Shown in pieces: positions 10,523 through 22,344 of a stretch of 64,000 nucleotides of DNA. The stretch is from the NCBI GenBank assembly GCA_026018925.1, contig JAKSZU010000005.1:88594886-88658885 (forward strand), read 5' to 3'. The first letter of the stretch is position 1, and each line of letters opens with the position of its first letter. The notes beneath the pieces were generated by a model, which was not told the DNA's origin, searched no databases, and saw only the letters and a program-made list of their open reading frames with translations. The position numbers and the translations under genes are program-made. The stretch comes from Tupaia tana. Lineage: Eukaryota > Chordata > Mammalia > Scandentia > Tupaiidae.

Positions 10523-10798
10523 GGGAACTAGCAGTTGGTGCAATGGTTATGTAGCTGGATTCCCATGTAGTCAACCGCAGTTCAAGTCCCAGACCCAGTG
10601 GCTTAAACACACACCAGGCAACTTAAAGCACATGCAGCTTAAAGCACATGCCAGGTGCATGTGTGTGCATGCCCAAAATCCCAAGAAGAGAATGGAGAAG
10701 GGATTGTAGTGTCCATCCCCTCTGGGAGGTGATTTCTCACTTCCTGTCTCTCTGTCTCTCCATACCCTATAACAAAAAATCTCTCTTAAAAAATAATT
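10523..10798 (+). mobile_element. Family A SINE
   Basis: Plus-strand copy: GGAACTAGCAGTTGGTGCAA, GTTCAAGTCCCAGACCC, GAATGGAGAAGGG, CT-rich region, ACCCTATAACAAAAAATCTC. A short local duplication (GCAACTTAAAGCACATGC / AGCTTAAAGCACATGC) sits in the middle at about 10618-10650. Confidence 0.85.
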
Positions 10799-10814
10799 TT
10801 AAAAATTTTTCTTT

Positions 10815-11006
10815 GTTTTAGATTTTTGCTTGGCAAATAGAAAGGGAAAATGAGAAATAAATCCCCAGAGGGGATGGCCAACCTGCAATCTTTCTCCACT
10901 CTCCTCTTAGGAATTTGGACATGCATAGACACACAACCATTGTGTTTTCAAGCCTCCAACTCTCAACTTGAACTATGGAGTTGGACATATGGAATCAGCA
11001 TCCTAA
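10815..11006 (-). mobile_element. Family A SINE, old copy
   Basis: Minus-strand: GAAATAAATCCCCAGAGGGG, CAATCTTTCTCCACTCTCC, CAACTTGAACTATGGAG, ATATGGAATCAGCATCC. A family B element inserted at its tRNA-head end. Confidence 0.7.
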
Positions 11007-11018
11007 CATTCACATCAC

Positions 11019-11150
11019 AGGGGCCAGCAGGTGGCACGGTGGTTGGGCCACTGGACTCCCACATGGCTGACCACGGTTCAAGTCCTGAACCTGGTGGCTT
11101 GCTTACTCACTCCCCCACCTCCATCTCTCTCTGATGACTTCAGCATGTTA

Positions 11151-11186
<36 letters not shown>

Positions 11187-11219
11187 GAAAACAAAACAAA
11201 TAATTCTTTTAAAAAAAAG
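11019..11219 (+). mobile_element. Family B SINE with TSD
   Basis: GGGGCCAGCAGGTGGCACGG head, GGTTCAAGTCC B box, CTTGCTTACTCACTCC, then (AAT)n at about 11151-11184 and an A-rich tail. The 12-base CATTCACATCAC flanks it at 11007-11018 and 11220-11231, an exact TSD. Confidence 0.9.
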
Positions 11220-11669
11220 CATTCACATCACCTAATGGCTCAGAACACAATTTCTAAAATTGAAGATGGCAGTAAATAATGGTTACGTGTTCTATTAACA
11301 TGTGTCCTAATTCTCTTATGGAAAGGTTAATAGATTCCGCATGATTCATTTACAATTCGCACCACACACTTAAAATCGTTTTACAGAGATTTGAGTTGAA
11401 ATTTAAATTATGAGGCAACATTTTCCTATTCAGAATAATTGTGAAAATATTGAACATATTTTAGTTCTTAATTTGAAATGAAGGGAGACTGTGACTTAAG
11501 AATAATATATTTAATGAATGTTTATAAAATACCATTTACTATAATATTATTTTCTAGCTCATTTTCTAACCTATTTATAACTATCACTTAATAAAACTTG
11601 CAATAATATTTGGCTGGCATTTTTTTCTTCTTTATGGAATTGAGACAACATATTTTTTTCTCTCCTTCA

Positions 11670-11673
<4 letters not shown>

Positions 11674-11747
<74 letters not shown>

Positions 11748-11750
11748 GAC
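11674..11750. repeat. (TC)n(TA)n compound microsatellite
   Basis: About 15 TC units run directly into about 18 TA units. Confidence 0.95.
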
Positions 11751-11771
11751 TTTAATTAATTATTATTTTTA

Positions 11772-12020
11772 TTAAGCTTTTGCCATAGACACATGCTCTC
11801 ACCAGAAAGACACAAAGGGACAGTGAGAAGGAAGTATTGAAGTTATCCCCAAGGGGAATGACCATGCCACAATCCCTTCTCCTCCATCCTCCTCTTCAGA
11901 CTTTGGGCATGCATATACAGACACTCAGTGTGATTTTCCAGCCACCAGGTCTGGGACTGGGACCACAGTAGTTGGTCATGTCAGATTCTAGTTTTTTAGC
12001 CACCATGCCGTCTATAGCCT
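11772..12020 (-). mobile_element. Family A SINE
   Basis: Minus-strand: CTTTTGCCATAGACACATGC, ACAATCCCTTCTCCTCC, GGTCTGGGACTGGGACC, head end CACCATGCCGTCTATAGCC. Confidence 0.8.
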
Positions 12021-12282
12021 CAATTTGTTACATTTTAATGAACTTTTTAGTACTCAGTATGGGTTAGTTTGAAAAACAAAGACACAAGAAAAGTTTATCC
12101 CTAGTTCTATGGGCTGTGGGCCACTTTACTCACAATGCACAACCTTCTTTAGCAGGTAAGCGGCAAATTTAAAAACAATTATTTTCAATGGGAAATAATA
12201 TTGTATAACGTTAGAATTTTATATGTCTAATCTCTAGTTAAAACTATAATATCAAGCCAGTGAAAATAAAAAGGAGTGTGTG

Positions 12283-12530
12283 GACCAGCTGGTGGTTTAA
12301 ACAGCTAGATTCCATATGATCAAATCCATGGTTTGTGTCTCAGATTTGGTAGGTTGAAGAACATACCCAGTATGTTTGTGTCTATACCCAAAATCCTGAG
12401 AGGAAAATGGAAAAGGGGTTGTGGCATGGCCAGTCTCCTAGGGGGTGTCTTTTCATTTTATCTCTCTCTGTCTCTCTCCCTCTCTCTGTATTTCTGGTGA
12501 GTGTGTGCAGCCTATAGCAATTTTTTATAA
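12283..12530 (+). mobile_element. Family A SINE, old copy
   Basis: GGACCAGCTGGTGGTTTAAA head with a decayed B box, CCTGAGAGGAAAATGG, CCTAGGGGGTGTC, CT-rich stretch, CAGCCTATAGCAATTTTTT. Confidence 0.78.
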
Positions 12531-12979
12531 AAAGGTTAGCAGTGGGAAGTTTATTTACTCTACATGTATGATAACACTATATGAGGAAATACATGAACCG
12601 GTGATTTCAATTCAGTCTTTAAAAGCAGACTTCTGGTGAGTCACCAAAAGTGTCTCTTCTAATATAACTCCATGAAGATTGCTATTTTATTATGCATTTA
12701 TCATAATACATTGCCAATATAACACATTTTATATTGGATTTTCTTTTCTCACAGAGATTGAGTTTTCCATGAAACCCTTTTGTATTTCAACCTCTTGTAA
12801 AAATATTGAATAACGCTCTTGTTTGAATTTTATGCATTACTCTTATTATTTTTTTCTTTCCTGAAATCAGGTTATTTGCCAATTAATTATCATTCCAGTA
12901 GATAATTTTTAGAAAATAATAAATTTTATAAATGTGACAAATTGGGGTAACTGGTAGAGAATAAATGGGTGAGTGGTTA

Positions 12980-13260
12980 ATTTAGATATTAGTAAGAAAT
13001 CTTATTTACATTATGTCCTGTATAGAGGTAGAAACATTTTTTGTGCAAACATGGAGAAAATACACCAGGTAAAGGAAAGAGAAAGTATGAAAACCACGAG
13101 GCACAGACACATTTGTTGTTCAGAAGGGTTAAGACGGAGAAAAAAATCCTGAGATGCAGTTAGAGGAGCAGCTGGAGACCAAATTATATAGAATCTTGAA
13201 GGTCATGGTAAATGCTGCAGTGGTTAGCTCTCCCTGTGTAGTTAACACAATGAGAATTGT
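12980..13260 (+). repeat. Ancient mammalian interspersed repeat (family not named)
   Basis: GCAAACATGGAGAAAATACA, AGGAGCAGCTGGAGACCAAA and ATAGAATCTTGAAGGTCATG match the order of a widespread old mammalian repeat (GTGCAAAGGCCCTGAGGC, GGGGCCAGATCATGTAG, GGCCTTGTAGGCCATGG) that I recall but cannot name with certainty. Two other stretches of the same type lie at 44.65-45.0 and 45.65-45.9 kb. Confidence 0.5.
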
Positions 13261-13289
13261 CAAAGGATCATCTGTTGCATTATAGATGG

Positions 13290-13374
13290 TACTAGGAAGA
13301 TAACTAGCCCCTAAATATGCCTAAATATGCCCCTGACCCAATCCCTGGAATATGTGGATAAGTTCGATTACAAG
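13290..13374 (+). mobile_element. MLT1-like LTR, 5' part
   Basis: CCCCTGACCCAATCCCTGGA followed by ATATGTGGATAAGTTCG resembles the 5' part of MLT1 LTRs (CCTAATCCCTGGAACCTGTG). CCTAAATATG is present twice in tandem here. The LTR resumes at 13510 after an insertion. Confidence 0.6.
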
Positions 13375-13508
13375 GCAGCTTCAAATAATCCGTGGAAAAT
13401 GGAATTAAAGTACATGTTTATTTTGGTGCAAAAAAAATTTCTGAAATCTATGTAATTTTTTCCTACATATTTCCCATAAACGTTTTGAAAATTCCTTATA
13501 CATGGAAA
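13375..13508. mobile_element. Mariner-like MITE inside an LTR
   Basis: About 130 bp with imperfect inverted ends (AAGGCAGCTTCAAATAATCC at the left, CGTTTTGAAAATTCCTTA at the right) next to TA dinucleotides. The interior GTTTATTTTGGTGCAAAAAA is shared with the copy at 46.03-46.17 kb. Tc1/mariner-type non-autonomous elements have this layout. Confidence 0.6.
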
Positions 13509-13509
13509 A

Positions 13510-14118
13510 ATAACTGCATCTGGGAGTTAAGTTATAGACTTTAAAATAGGGAAGTAATCTGGAATTAATTTGATGGGACCAAGGAAATCACATGTGCTTG
13601 CAGAAATAGAAGAGGAAGACAGAAGGGACAAAATGTGGAGGTAGAAAACAGTGCTATTGATGTCCTAGAACTTATGTAGGCCTGAAATAATGTGTGAGTT
13701 TGTATATTCATTTTTAATTAAAGCAGTACCAAAGCAAGAAATGAAAAAATCATAAGCAGAAAAAAGAGGGAATTCCACACTCTACTCACTATTAATAGCT
13801 TTGAAATGTAGGAAAGAGTCATGGATCAAGGAACGTGACTATTCTTCAGAAGCTAGCAATCACCTTCAGCTAAAAGACAGAAGAGAAGAGGACCTATATC
13901 CCACAGCTGCAAGGAGCTGAATACAACCAACGACCTCAGCAGACAAGAAATGAGTTCTCTAGAGGCTTCAGAAAGAAACACACGACATGACGATAACTTG
14001 ACTTTAACCCGATGAAATCTACATCAAATATCTCACCTATAGATCAATAAAATATTTAAAAATTCATGTTGTTGAATCTGTTAAATTTGTTATAATACCA
14101 ATAAAAGACTAATACATA
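13510..14118 (+). mobile_element. MLT1-like (MaLR) LTR, 3' part
   Basis: AGTTAAGTTATAGACTTTAA, GATGGGACCAAGGAAATCAC, AGGACCTATATCCCACAGC, TTTAACCCGATGAAATCTAC, GTTATAATACCAATAAAAGA and CTAATACATAA follow the order of an MLT1 LTR to its 3' end. The stretch 13675-13790 is not in the consensus I remember. Confidence 0.65.
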
Positions 14119-14238
14119 AATCTTACTAATACTAACTTTACTAGCGAACTAATGATCTGTAAGATTTGATTTCCAAAAAAAAAAGAAAGAAAACGTCCCT
14201 TTCCCCAGGGTTTGCATACATTAAGATATCAAATTGTT

Positions 14239-14515
14239 GGGACCAGCAGTTAGCGTAATGGCTATGTCGCTGGACTCCCACGTAGTCGACCGCAGTTCGA
14301 GTCCCGGACCCAGTGGCTTAAACTCACGCCGGGCGCGTGTGCGCGCGTGCCCAAGATCCCAAGAGGAGAATGGAGGAGAAGGGATTGCGGCGTGGCCATC
14401 CCCCCTGGGGGGTGATTTCTCACTTTCTATCTCTCTGTCTCTCTCTGTCTGTCTGGTGAGCGCACGCGCCCTATAGCAAAAACCTCTCCAAAAAAATAAA
14501 ATAAAATAAAATAAA
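14239..14515 (+). mobile_element. Young family A SINE
   Basis: CpG-rich, full-length copy. GGGACCAGCAGTTAGCGTAA head, B-box-like AGTTCGAGTCC at 14294-14304, GCGCGTGTGCGCGCGTGCCC, CCCCCCTGGGGGG palindrome, CGCCCTATAGCAAAAACCTC, then a tail of AAAAT units. CpGs are largely retained, so it is among the youngest copies. Confidence 0.95.
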
Positions 14516-14532
14516 GTTATCTTGATCATGGT

Positions 14533-14786
14533 ATCTCCCCTTAGCATAATGGCTATGTCACTGGACTCCCATGTAGTCGGCTATGGTTCACGTCCCAGAC
14601 CTGGTGGCTTAAAACTCACGCCAGGTGCGTGTGTGTGTGTGTGCCCAAGATCCCAAGAGGAGAATGGAGGAGGAGGGATTGCGACGTGGCCATCCCCCTG
14701 GGGGGTGATTTCTCGCTTTCTGTCTCTCTGTCTCTGTCTGTCTGTCTGGTGAGCGCACGTGCCCTATAGCAAAAACCATGCCAAAA
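14533..14786 (+). mobile_element. Family A SINE inserted next to the previous one
   Basis: Nearly complete but with a variant start (CCCCTTAGCATAATGG). It ends CCCTATAGCAAAAACC. AGTTATCTTGAT (about 14515-14526) precedes and AGTTATCTTTAT (about 14793-14804) follows, a near-exact TSD. Confidence 0.9.
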
Positions 14787-14809
14787 AAATATAGTTATCT
14801 TTATTATTT

Positions 14810-16225
14810 TGAGCATATACATTATATATTGTATTTAGAATATCCAAGTCATTCAAAATCTTCCAGAACTAACCTTTTTTTTTTTAAATTGTCTCTGTTG
14901 TCCTACATTAATAGATAAATTTTATCTTGATATTTGGTAGAATTTTACTTGTGTTTGTGTGATCTTCCATGAAGCTTGTTTAGTATAGGTAATCTCCTAC
15001 ATGCTAGGTTTCTAAAGTGTCCTTCCTAAGCCCTGTTTTTTCTTGCTTCTTATATTGCATTAAGGGTATCATCCACTCTCAAAGTGCTGAACCACTTATT
15101 TAACCAAAATTCTAGAACCACTGCATTGAAAAACTTCTATATTTGGAGTGGATAACATTTATTTATTAATGAAGAACAGTTACTCTTGTTTCCTTAAATT
15201 ATTAAGGAGCTATTTTAATCATTTATTAAGGATGTATACCTGAGTCAATAGTACAAAACTGCTTATTGAATGAGTGGAATTTACCAAAATGGGGGTTTGT
15301 GTTTAAGTAAATTGAACCTACAAGAGATAATGCTGAATACCTTTATTTCCTGTAGCCAATTTAATTATTCTTGAATAAAATCATTAGCACTTATTACCCA
15401 AAAAGTTTTCATTGGGATTAGGAAATATTTCATGGTCTATGTGTGTACCTCTTACAAAGAACAATTAAAATAATTTTCAATAGAAAAAAATAATTATCAA
15501 ATCAATGATTCATTTTTGGTTAAGTCATTCACATGAGCTAATAATATGCAATGTATACAAGTCTCATTTATAGATGAAGAAAATATTTATCAAAGAGATT
15601 TACTTTAACCTTTTAGGAATAGGTCTCCATTTTCCCAAACTAGGACAATTAAAGATTATTTTTCTTCAAAATAAGTTATAATATTCCTATTACATACCAA
15701 TAGTCTTTAAAAAGCAAACCATTTGGCTATATCAATGAAGTTCTATGAACCTGTAATTTTAGGATACCAAGATAATTTTCACATATTTGTTTCGAGTAAC
15801 TAAATGAGATACTAATTATGAATATAAAACCACATGTGATTTTTGACAAAGTGGTATCATAAAGGTTGGTAGAAGAGTGGTAATTTTCCTGCTCTTAAAA
15901 CTAGCTCACTAGCTTTTATTTTTCTGGATTAAAGGAAATACCTTATAAAACAAAGTTGAATATTTGGGGAAATAATTTCATAAATTTTCTACCTGCACTG
16001 ATATCTCAATCATGAATTTATGTATCGTTCTATCTAAAAATATTTTCCTCTTCAAGGTAAATTATTTTTAAAAAAACATAGAACATTAACATTCTCTATA
16101 AGTGCTTTATAGATCTACTTTCCTTCCAACTATTATGAATTAAGTTGTGTGAAATATTATTCTCCACATGTGAAAGAGGAAGGCGTTAGATATAGTTTCC
16201 TTTTCCTTTTCTTCTTTTTTCTTTG
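14810..16225. other. No gene or repeat recognised
   Basis: AT-rich sequence with no SINE, no L1 motif and no notable open frame. Confidence 0.5.
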
Positions 16226-16231
16226 TTTCTT

Positions 16232-16400
16232 TTTTTTTTTTTTTTACTTTTTTTCCTCTAGAGGACATGTGCATGCACCAAATAAAAGGGAGAGAGAGGA
16301 AAAAAAAGAAAGCATTCCCCCACTGTGGGTCCTGGTCACACTGCAATCTTTTCTACTACTCCCCAACCTGTAAGAGTCTTGGGCAAGGGCACACAGGTGC
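16232..16400 (-). mobile_element. Older family A SINE, first half
   Basis: Poly-T, CTCTAGAGGACATGTGCATGC, GGTCCTGGTCACACTGCAATC, GGTGCCTGACATG. It is interrupted by a younger SINE and resumes at 16748. Confidence 0.8.
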
Positions 16401-16407
16401 CTGACAT

Positions 16408-16587
16408 GTTTTGTTTTGTTTGTTTTATTAAGAGAGATTTTTTGCTATAGGGCATGTGTGCTCACCGAGGAGACCGAGAGAGACAGAATGACAGAAAGCA
16501 AGGAATCACCCCCCAAGGGGGATGACCATGACACAATCTTTTCTCCTCCATTCTCCTCCATTCTGTTCTTTGGACCTTGGGCACACA

Positions 16588-16628
<41 letters not shown>

Positions 16629-16746
16629 ACACATACACACACACACACGCCTGGCATGAGTATCAAGCCGCTGGGTCTAAGACTCGAACTGCTGTTGACT
16701 ACATGGTACTCTAGCGATGTAACTGTTACACCATCTGTTGGTTCCA
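16408..16746 (-). mobile_element. Family A SINE nested in an older SINE
   Basis: Minus-strand copy with TTTTTGCTATAGGGCATGTG, CCCCCCAAGGGGGATGACC, a long (CA)n, and head ending TACACCATCTGTTGGTTCC. CTGACATGTTTT before (about 16392) and TTGACATGTCTT after (about 16749) form the TSD, within the older SINE. Confidence 0.9.
16586..16648. repeat. (CA)n microsatellite
   Basis: About 30 CA units with two TA interruptions, grown inside the SINE at 16408-16746. Confidence 0.97.
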
Positions 16747-16747
16747 A

Positions 16748-16857
16748 CTTGACATGTCTTTAAAGCCACCAAGGCTGGGATTCAAACTGCAGCTGGCCAT
16801 GCAGGATTCAGCTTTCACTGCACAGCACTTAACCACTGCACTGCAGGGCCAGTCCTG
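16748..16857 (-). mobile_element. Older family A SINE, second half
   Basis: Tail end of the split copy: AAAGCCACCAAGGCTGGGA, TTCAAACTGCAGCTGGCC, ACTGCACTGCAGGGCCAG (tRNA head, reverse). Confidence 0.8.
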
Positions 16858-18427
16858 CAAATAATTTTATATCATTGTTTTAATATATCATTTTAACCAA
16901 ATCATAGAGCATATTTTCTACCAACATTAAGTATTGGGCTTTATCAAATTTGAATTCTTTCAACTGAAACAATGATAGATTTATGTAGGTAAAAATCTTT
17001 TTGTATGTCCCAGTGGAAAACTATTTACTTTGTGGGCTATAGTGCTCAATCTACTGCAGAACCTTGGAATCAGAGAAGACAAAACAATAAGAAAAGAGAA
17101 GATATGTATGGCATAGAAAATCACAGCAATAATGAAAATACTAACTATTATTGTTGTCAATGTCATTACATAATACATTTATTAAAATATGTCATCACTA
17201 TTACATAACACCTCTATTAACAACTTTCAACTAAAGACATTTGTTGAAAGAAAGATGAGGTTCCTATATTCTTAAAGCAGATTTACTTGTCTAAAAGAAC
17301 TATAAAAAGCAGAGAAATCATAAGAAAGAGGCTTCTGCAGGTCTTTCAAGCAAGCCAGCATTTGACCAGGATAGTTTGTGTTCTTAGGTCCCTGATTCAT
17401 GCTGAGGTGGGAATGAAAATGCACATCCAGGTGAACGTTGCCCTTTGCCTATAATTCCTTTTTAAACAAGTTTTATGCACAATTATTTATCTGTGATTAC
17501 ATTTTTGGCAATTTGAAATATCCACAAGAGTTCTACTACTGTCTTCTACCAACCCAATCAAATGCCTATGATTTAGTGGAAGGAAACTAGCTGGCCCTTA
17601 GGTCTAGAGAATCTTAAACATCTACCAAAATGCTATCGCAAATTGTTACAATGCTTTATAATCTACAACAATTAGCTTACTATTATATTTGCTCTTAAGT
17701 ATCACTTTCAGTTATATTCTATTAAATTTATATTGAGGTCTCTAAATACACAGCACGTTACTAAAATTAATATTTTAATAATTCAATAATTAAAACTAAC
17801 TTTTTCAAATATGTATTCATAGAATTTAATATATTATCTTTATTAAGCATTGAATACAATTATCCTCACTAAAAATGTATTGTTTCTATGCAAATAAAGA
17901 CATTGATCTATTCAAAAAGTAAAGAATTTATGATGTCTGAGATAGTAAGACATTTAAAAATTGACTAGAGATGTAACATTTACCATCTCATATTTAAAGC
18001 AGTCAAGTCAAGCTTGTCAAATATCTGAGTACATAATATTTGTTCAACAGTCATTTCTCTAACTCCAATAAAATCCATTAAAATAAGTGACAACTCTTTT
18101 CCATTGTTGCTCTTTTTTATATTAGGAGATTTGTGATTTCCATTTTATTCTTTCTTTCAATTACTATCACATATTTAACTTTAAAGTTCAAGTATTAACT
18201 GATGCTATTATCACAGCAAGTATATCACATTGTATAAACTATTATTGACAGATACTTGGATTTTTTTCCCTTAGTTTATTACCAAAACATGACTTGTGAC
18301 ATAAAAATTTTTCTGAGATGTTACAAATCCTGAAATACTGCTTCAAAACAGGGACAAAAACAAAATATGTCTAAAGAAGAACTAGTTCATAAAAATTTTA
18401 AAACCTGCTAAGATGACTAAGCTGATT
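16858..18427. other. No gene or repeat recognised
   Basis: About 1.6 kb of AT-rich sequence free of the SINEs that fill the rest. The small frames at 16981-17208 overlap each other on opposite strands and show no domain. Confidence 0.5.
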
Positions 18428-18447
18428 AAAAGTTGCTAAACAACTAG

Positions 18448-18687
18448 GGAACCAGCAGTTGGCGTAATGACTATGTCGCTGGACTCCCACGTAGTGGACT
18501 GCGGTTCAAGTCCCGGACCCGGTGGCTTAAAACTCACGCCGGGCGCGTGTGCGTGTGTGCCCAAGATCCCGAGAGGAGAATGGAGGAGAAGGAATTGCGG
18601 CGTGACCATCCCCCCGGGAGGTGATTTCTCACTTTCTGTCTCTATGTCTCTCTCTGTCTGTCTGGCGAGCGCATGTGCCCTATAGCG

Positions 18688-18719
<32 letters not shown>

Positions 18720-18731
18720 AAGAAACTCTCC
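18448..18731 (+). mobile_element. Young family A SINE with perfect 20-bp TSD
   Basis: Complete copy, CpG-rich, with GGAACCAGCAGTTGGCGTAA head, GGTTCAAGTCC B box, CCCCCCGGGAGG, GCGCATGTGCCCTATAGCG and an A tail of more than 30 bases. The 20-base AAAAGTTGCTAAACAACTAG is at 18428-18447 and again at 18732-18751. Confidence 0.97.
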
Positions 18732-18751
18732 AAAAGTTGCTAAACAACTAG

Positions 18752-19095
18752 ATCTCAGGGAAATTGTACACATCAGCTGTGGAGCTTGAGGCCAGAGTGA
18801 AACACTCATGTAGCCATGTTCTCCCAGTATTCTCTGAATTTCTCTAATAAGATTTTGCCAAGAGATAATAGCATCACATACTCTCTACCCACGATAATAC
18901 TTCAACAGCATAAATATCATAAAATTCCCCTGAAGAACAGTCATGTTACAACTAACTGCTTCAAATGGGGTCAACTGTCCTTTCCCAAATCACAGTCAAA
19001 AGGCCATTTCTAGCTCATCTTCCAGGGTAAATAATGACAATTCTTGATGTAGCCAACATATTTTAATTATCAAAGTCATTTATTTCTATTAAAAA
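18752..19095. other. No gene or repeat recognised
   Basis: Short single-copy-looking stretch between two SINEs. Confidence 0.5.
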
Positions 19096-19368
19096 AATGG
19101 AGTCAGCTTGTGGCATAATGGTTGAGGTGGCTGGAACTCACATGGCCAATTAAACAGTTCCATCCTCTGATGACCAGGTTGAGAAATACCCTGGGCATGG
19201 GTGTCTCAATGTCCAAAATCCTAAAAGGAAGGAAGAGTGGAGAAGAAAGAATGACAGAGTGACTATCTCCCATAGGTGGTTCTTCCTCACTTTTTTTCTC
19301 TCCTTCTCTTTCTCTTGCTATCGGTCTTCAATTAGCAAACATGCCCTCTGCAGCAAAAAATAGGAAAA
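19096..19368 (+). mobile_element. Family A SINE, old copy
   Basis: GGAGTCAGCTTGTGGCATAA head, AAACAGTTCCATCCTC, AATGTCCAAAATCCTAAAAGG, CT-rich stretch, CCCTCTGCAGCAAAAAATAGG. Confidence 0.75.
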
Positions 19369-19387
19369 ATTTAAAAAAGTATTTTCT

Positions 19388-19695
19388 TTTCTCCACTGGA
19401 ATGACTTGTGCTATTTGTCAGAAATTAATTGACTATATGTTTTAGTATTTATTTTTTGGTTCTCTATTCTGTTCTATTTGTCGGCATGCCTGTTCTTATG
19501 CCAGTAATATGTTGTTTTGATTATCACAGCTTTGTAATATATTTTGAGGAGAGGAAGTGAGATTCCTTCTATTTCATTGTTTTGCTCAGTATTTCTTTGA
19601 CAATAGAAGGTCTTTTATGTTTCCAGACAAATTTTATAATTTGTCTATATTGTGAAGACTATCTCTGTTAATTGTATCAGAATTTGTTAGTTAAT
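19388..19695 (-). mobile_element. Antisense L1 ORF2 fragment
   Basis: On the plus strand: TTTGTCAGAAATTAATTGAC, TCTCTATTCTGTTCTATTTG, TCTTATGCCAGTAATATG, TGTTTTGATTATCACAGC, TTTGTAATATATTTTGAGG, TTTGCTCAGTATTTCTTTGAC. This is the familiar antisense order of mammalian L1 ORF2. It has no reading frame left. Confidence 0.88.
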
Positions 19696-19699
19696 TTGT

Positions 19700-21365
19700 G
19701 TAGTATTGATATTTGATCATGGGAGTAAAAAGAATGATAGATAGATGCACACACACACACCCTTCTCTACCCTGAAAACTTATGTTGGTAAAAGCAAATC
19801 TATGCTATGAAAAATAAGAAGGTGGGAGGTGTGTAAAGTCATTAAAGAAGAGATGGGATTTTTGTCCAATGGCACATTATCCCAGATTTGCTTAAGATCA
19901 AATTGAACCCATTTTACTTCATTGTAAGACACTTTAAAAAGACTTCATAAGAATCAATTAATGATGTAATAATATCAATGTACTGTGCATACATCAACAA
20001 CCACTTTCATTCTAAAAGTGACTTTTCTGGGATATAAAAATAAAAGTCTAATGGTTCAAGTTGGAATAATGAGTCAAAACTGTGATAATTATTTATTTAG
20101 GCTTTTTATTTCTCTCATCTGCCATTGGTGCAGCATCTTAAATATAATTAGTCCATACAAATGCATAAAGTAGAAATAAAATTCCATTCATAAAATTCTA
20201 CAGTGTACCTTTGAACTATCTACATGACATAACAGATGATGTAAGGGACATTTTTAGATTTTCTTTAGGTTTTAACTTTTATATTTCTATCAAGTTATAT
20301 CTCCCAAAAGTCTACATTTGGTTTAATACTCTTTAGCTCCCTACAGCAATCTGTTGGCATGACTCCGATTCTATATAATATGCATTCAAATTGATGGAAT
20401 TCATTATAAAGCATGTCTATTTTATGCATGCTCTGCAGAAATAAAATTGAGGGTAATGTTTATTATGTTACTTTATGACCTTTATAAAATGACCATGCAC
20501 TGTATTTTTTATACCTATTCAATGTCATGAAAAATTTTGTTTATATAGAAAAATGGAACAAATCACACACAAATAAAAACAAGAAAAACACAAAAATATT
20601 TTTATTTATAACACAGTGAAGACTAAATATTTTGTCATGTTTTCTCTCATTATGTCTTGGTTTTAAGAAAACTGAAACAAATTTTGATTAGTTTCACCAA
20701 AATTTTACCTGTTAAAATAGTTAGCTCCATAATCATGACATTGTATTTATTATATGTAAACATACCTTTAAGTTTTATATTACTATATTAAATATTTGTA
20801 TGTCAGAGAAACTTGATTTATAAAGATGTAATCTGTATTCTAATAAAAATATGTGTGTCTTTTTGCCAAATCAAGAAAACATTTGTTAGCTATTAAAGCC
20901 ATTTTTATCTCTTGGATCTTACATTAAAATCTTAGCTAGTGAACTGATACTCTAATATTCCCTAATATTTATTTTCCTCATGGCTAGTTCGCATCTTTTG
21001 AAATACTTAATTGACCCTAAATATATCACTTAAAGGCCTCTACTATTATTGAAATATTTTAATTAAATATTAAGAATGCATTAAACATATTTAAGAACTA
21101 TATTAATAGTCAGGTTTAAGAATTTTTTAAATTTTTCTAAATATTATAGTTCTTTCCTTACATCATATAAAACTTCAAATAGTCATGCATTTATTTTTGC
21201 CATAAATTGTGCTTATCTAGATATTTTACAGATAAAGTTACTTTTTTTCTGTAGATTGTAGGAAAGGCAACCAAATATGTGTGTATGAATACATACATAC
21301 ATACATACATACATATACTTACACATGTATACACACACATGCACACACAGATGAATTTTCACAAA
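19700..21365. other. No gene or repeat recognised
   Basis: AT-rich sequence. The frame at 19985-20173 is short and featureless. Confidence 0.5.
21292..21318. repeat. (ATAC)n simple repeat
   Basis: Six to seven ATAC units followed by CA-rich sequence. Confidence 0.9.
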
Positions 21366-21572
21366 AATAGGACCTGATGGCAATTCAGTGATAATGCAAT
21401 GCTCTGTGCTACTGGACCAACTTTAGAAGGTTCAGGTTCTCATTCTGAGGCTTCCCTATGTACACTGCACCCACACATACCTGCCCATGATCCAGGTTGG
21501 CTGGGTCTGGCGGTGGATTCCTTCATAAAGACCCTCATATAAATGCTTCTTTCTCTTTTATCACTCTCTCTA
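21366..21572 (+). mobile_element. Family C SINE, diverged
   Basis: Weak tRNA-like head (CTGATGGCAATTCAGTGATAA, AGGTTCAGGTTCTCATTC) and a 3' part CATAAAGACCCTCATATAAA then CT-rich, as in the copies at 30.05 and 41.1 kb. Confidence 0.5.
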
Positions 21573-22344
21573 TTCGGAGAAATATGTATATTTTAATTGT
21601 CACAAAACAGTGCAATAAATAGTGCAATTATTTGCTTCTTAAGGGAGAAACCTCATGCGTATTAAGCAATTATTTCACTACTAAATGAAAAAAGTATATT
21701 GAAACATAAAAAATAAACAAATTTTGAAAACTTCATTTGACTCAGTTTAAAGCAAAACCCTTGACTAAATATATATTTTAGTTATGCGGTTACCTTTCTT
21801 GCTGATAAAGTTACATAGCTGGTTGATTAAACAAAAGTTTATGGTTAATCTGAAAAGTTAAAGAGCTCAACTGTAATTAAGAAAGAAAGCATTTAAATAT
21901 TTAATCTTAAATAATGTCTTTATTCAATGTGAGTGGTCTCTTAGTTCATTCCCCTGCTGTGGCCCCTGGAACAAAACTAGTTTCTAAAATTCTACAGCTA
22001 TGTATTTGATGGTCTTTTCAACCAAGTACTTTATTTCAGAAAAAGATTACTATTATTGTAGGTTTTTCATAAAATACAGCTGTAATAATACCTTAAATTC
22101 AGATAAAAGAAATTAAAGCACATAATTTTTACTTCTACAACATTTCCATAACTACTAGGAAATTTCTATATATTATGGAAGACAATTTCCAAAATTGCAT
22201 TGCTTTTCTTCAACATATATAATTATTTGCATTGACAGTGACAATGAAGAAAAAGAGACAATACTAGAATTCATTCATTAAAAATATATCATCAGCACTA
22301 GAAAGTATTAATCTTTCTGTTATAAGCAAGAAGGCAATTAGATA

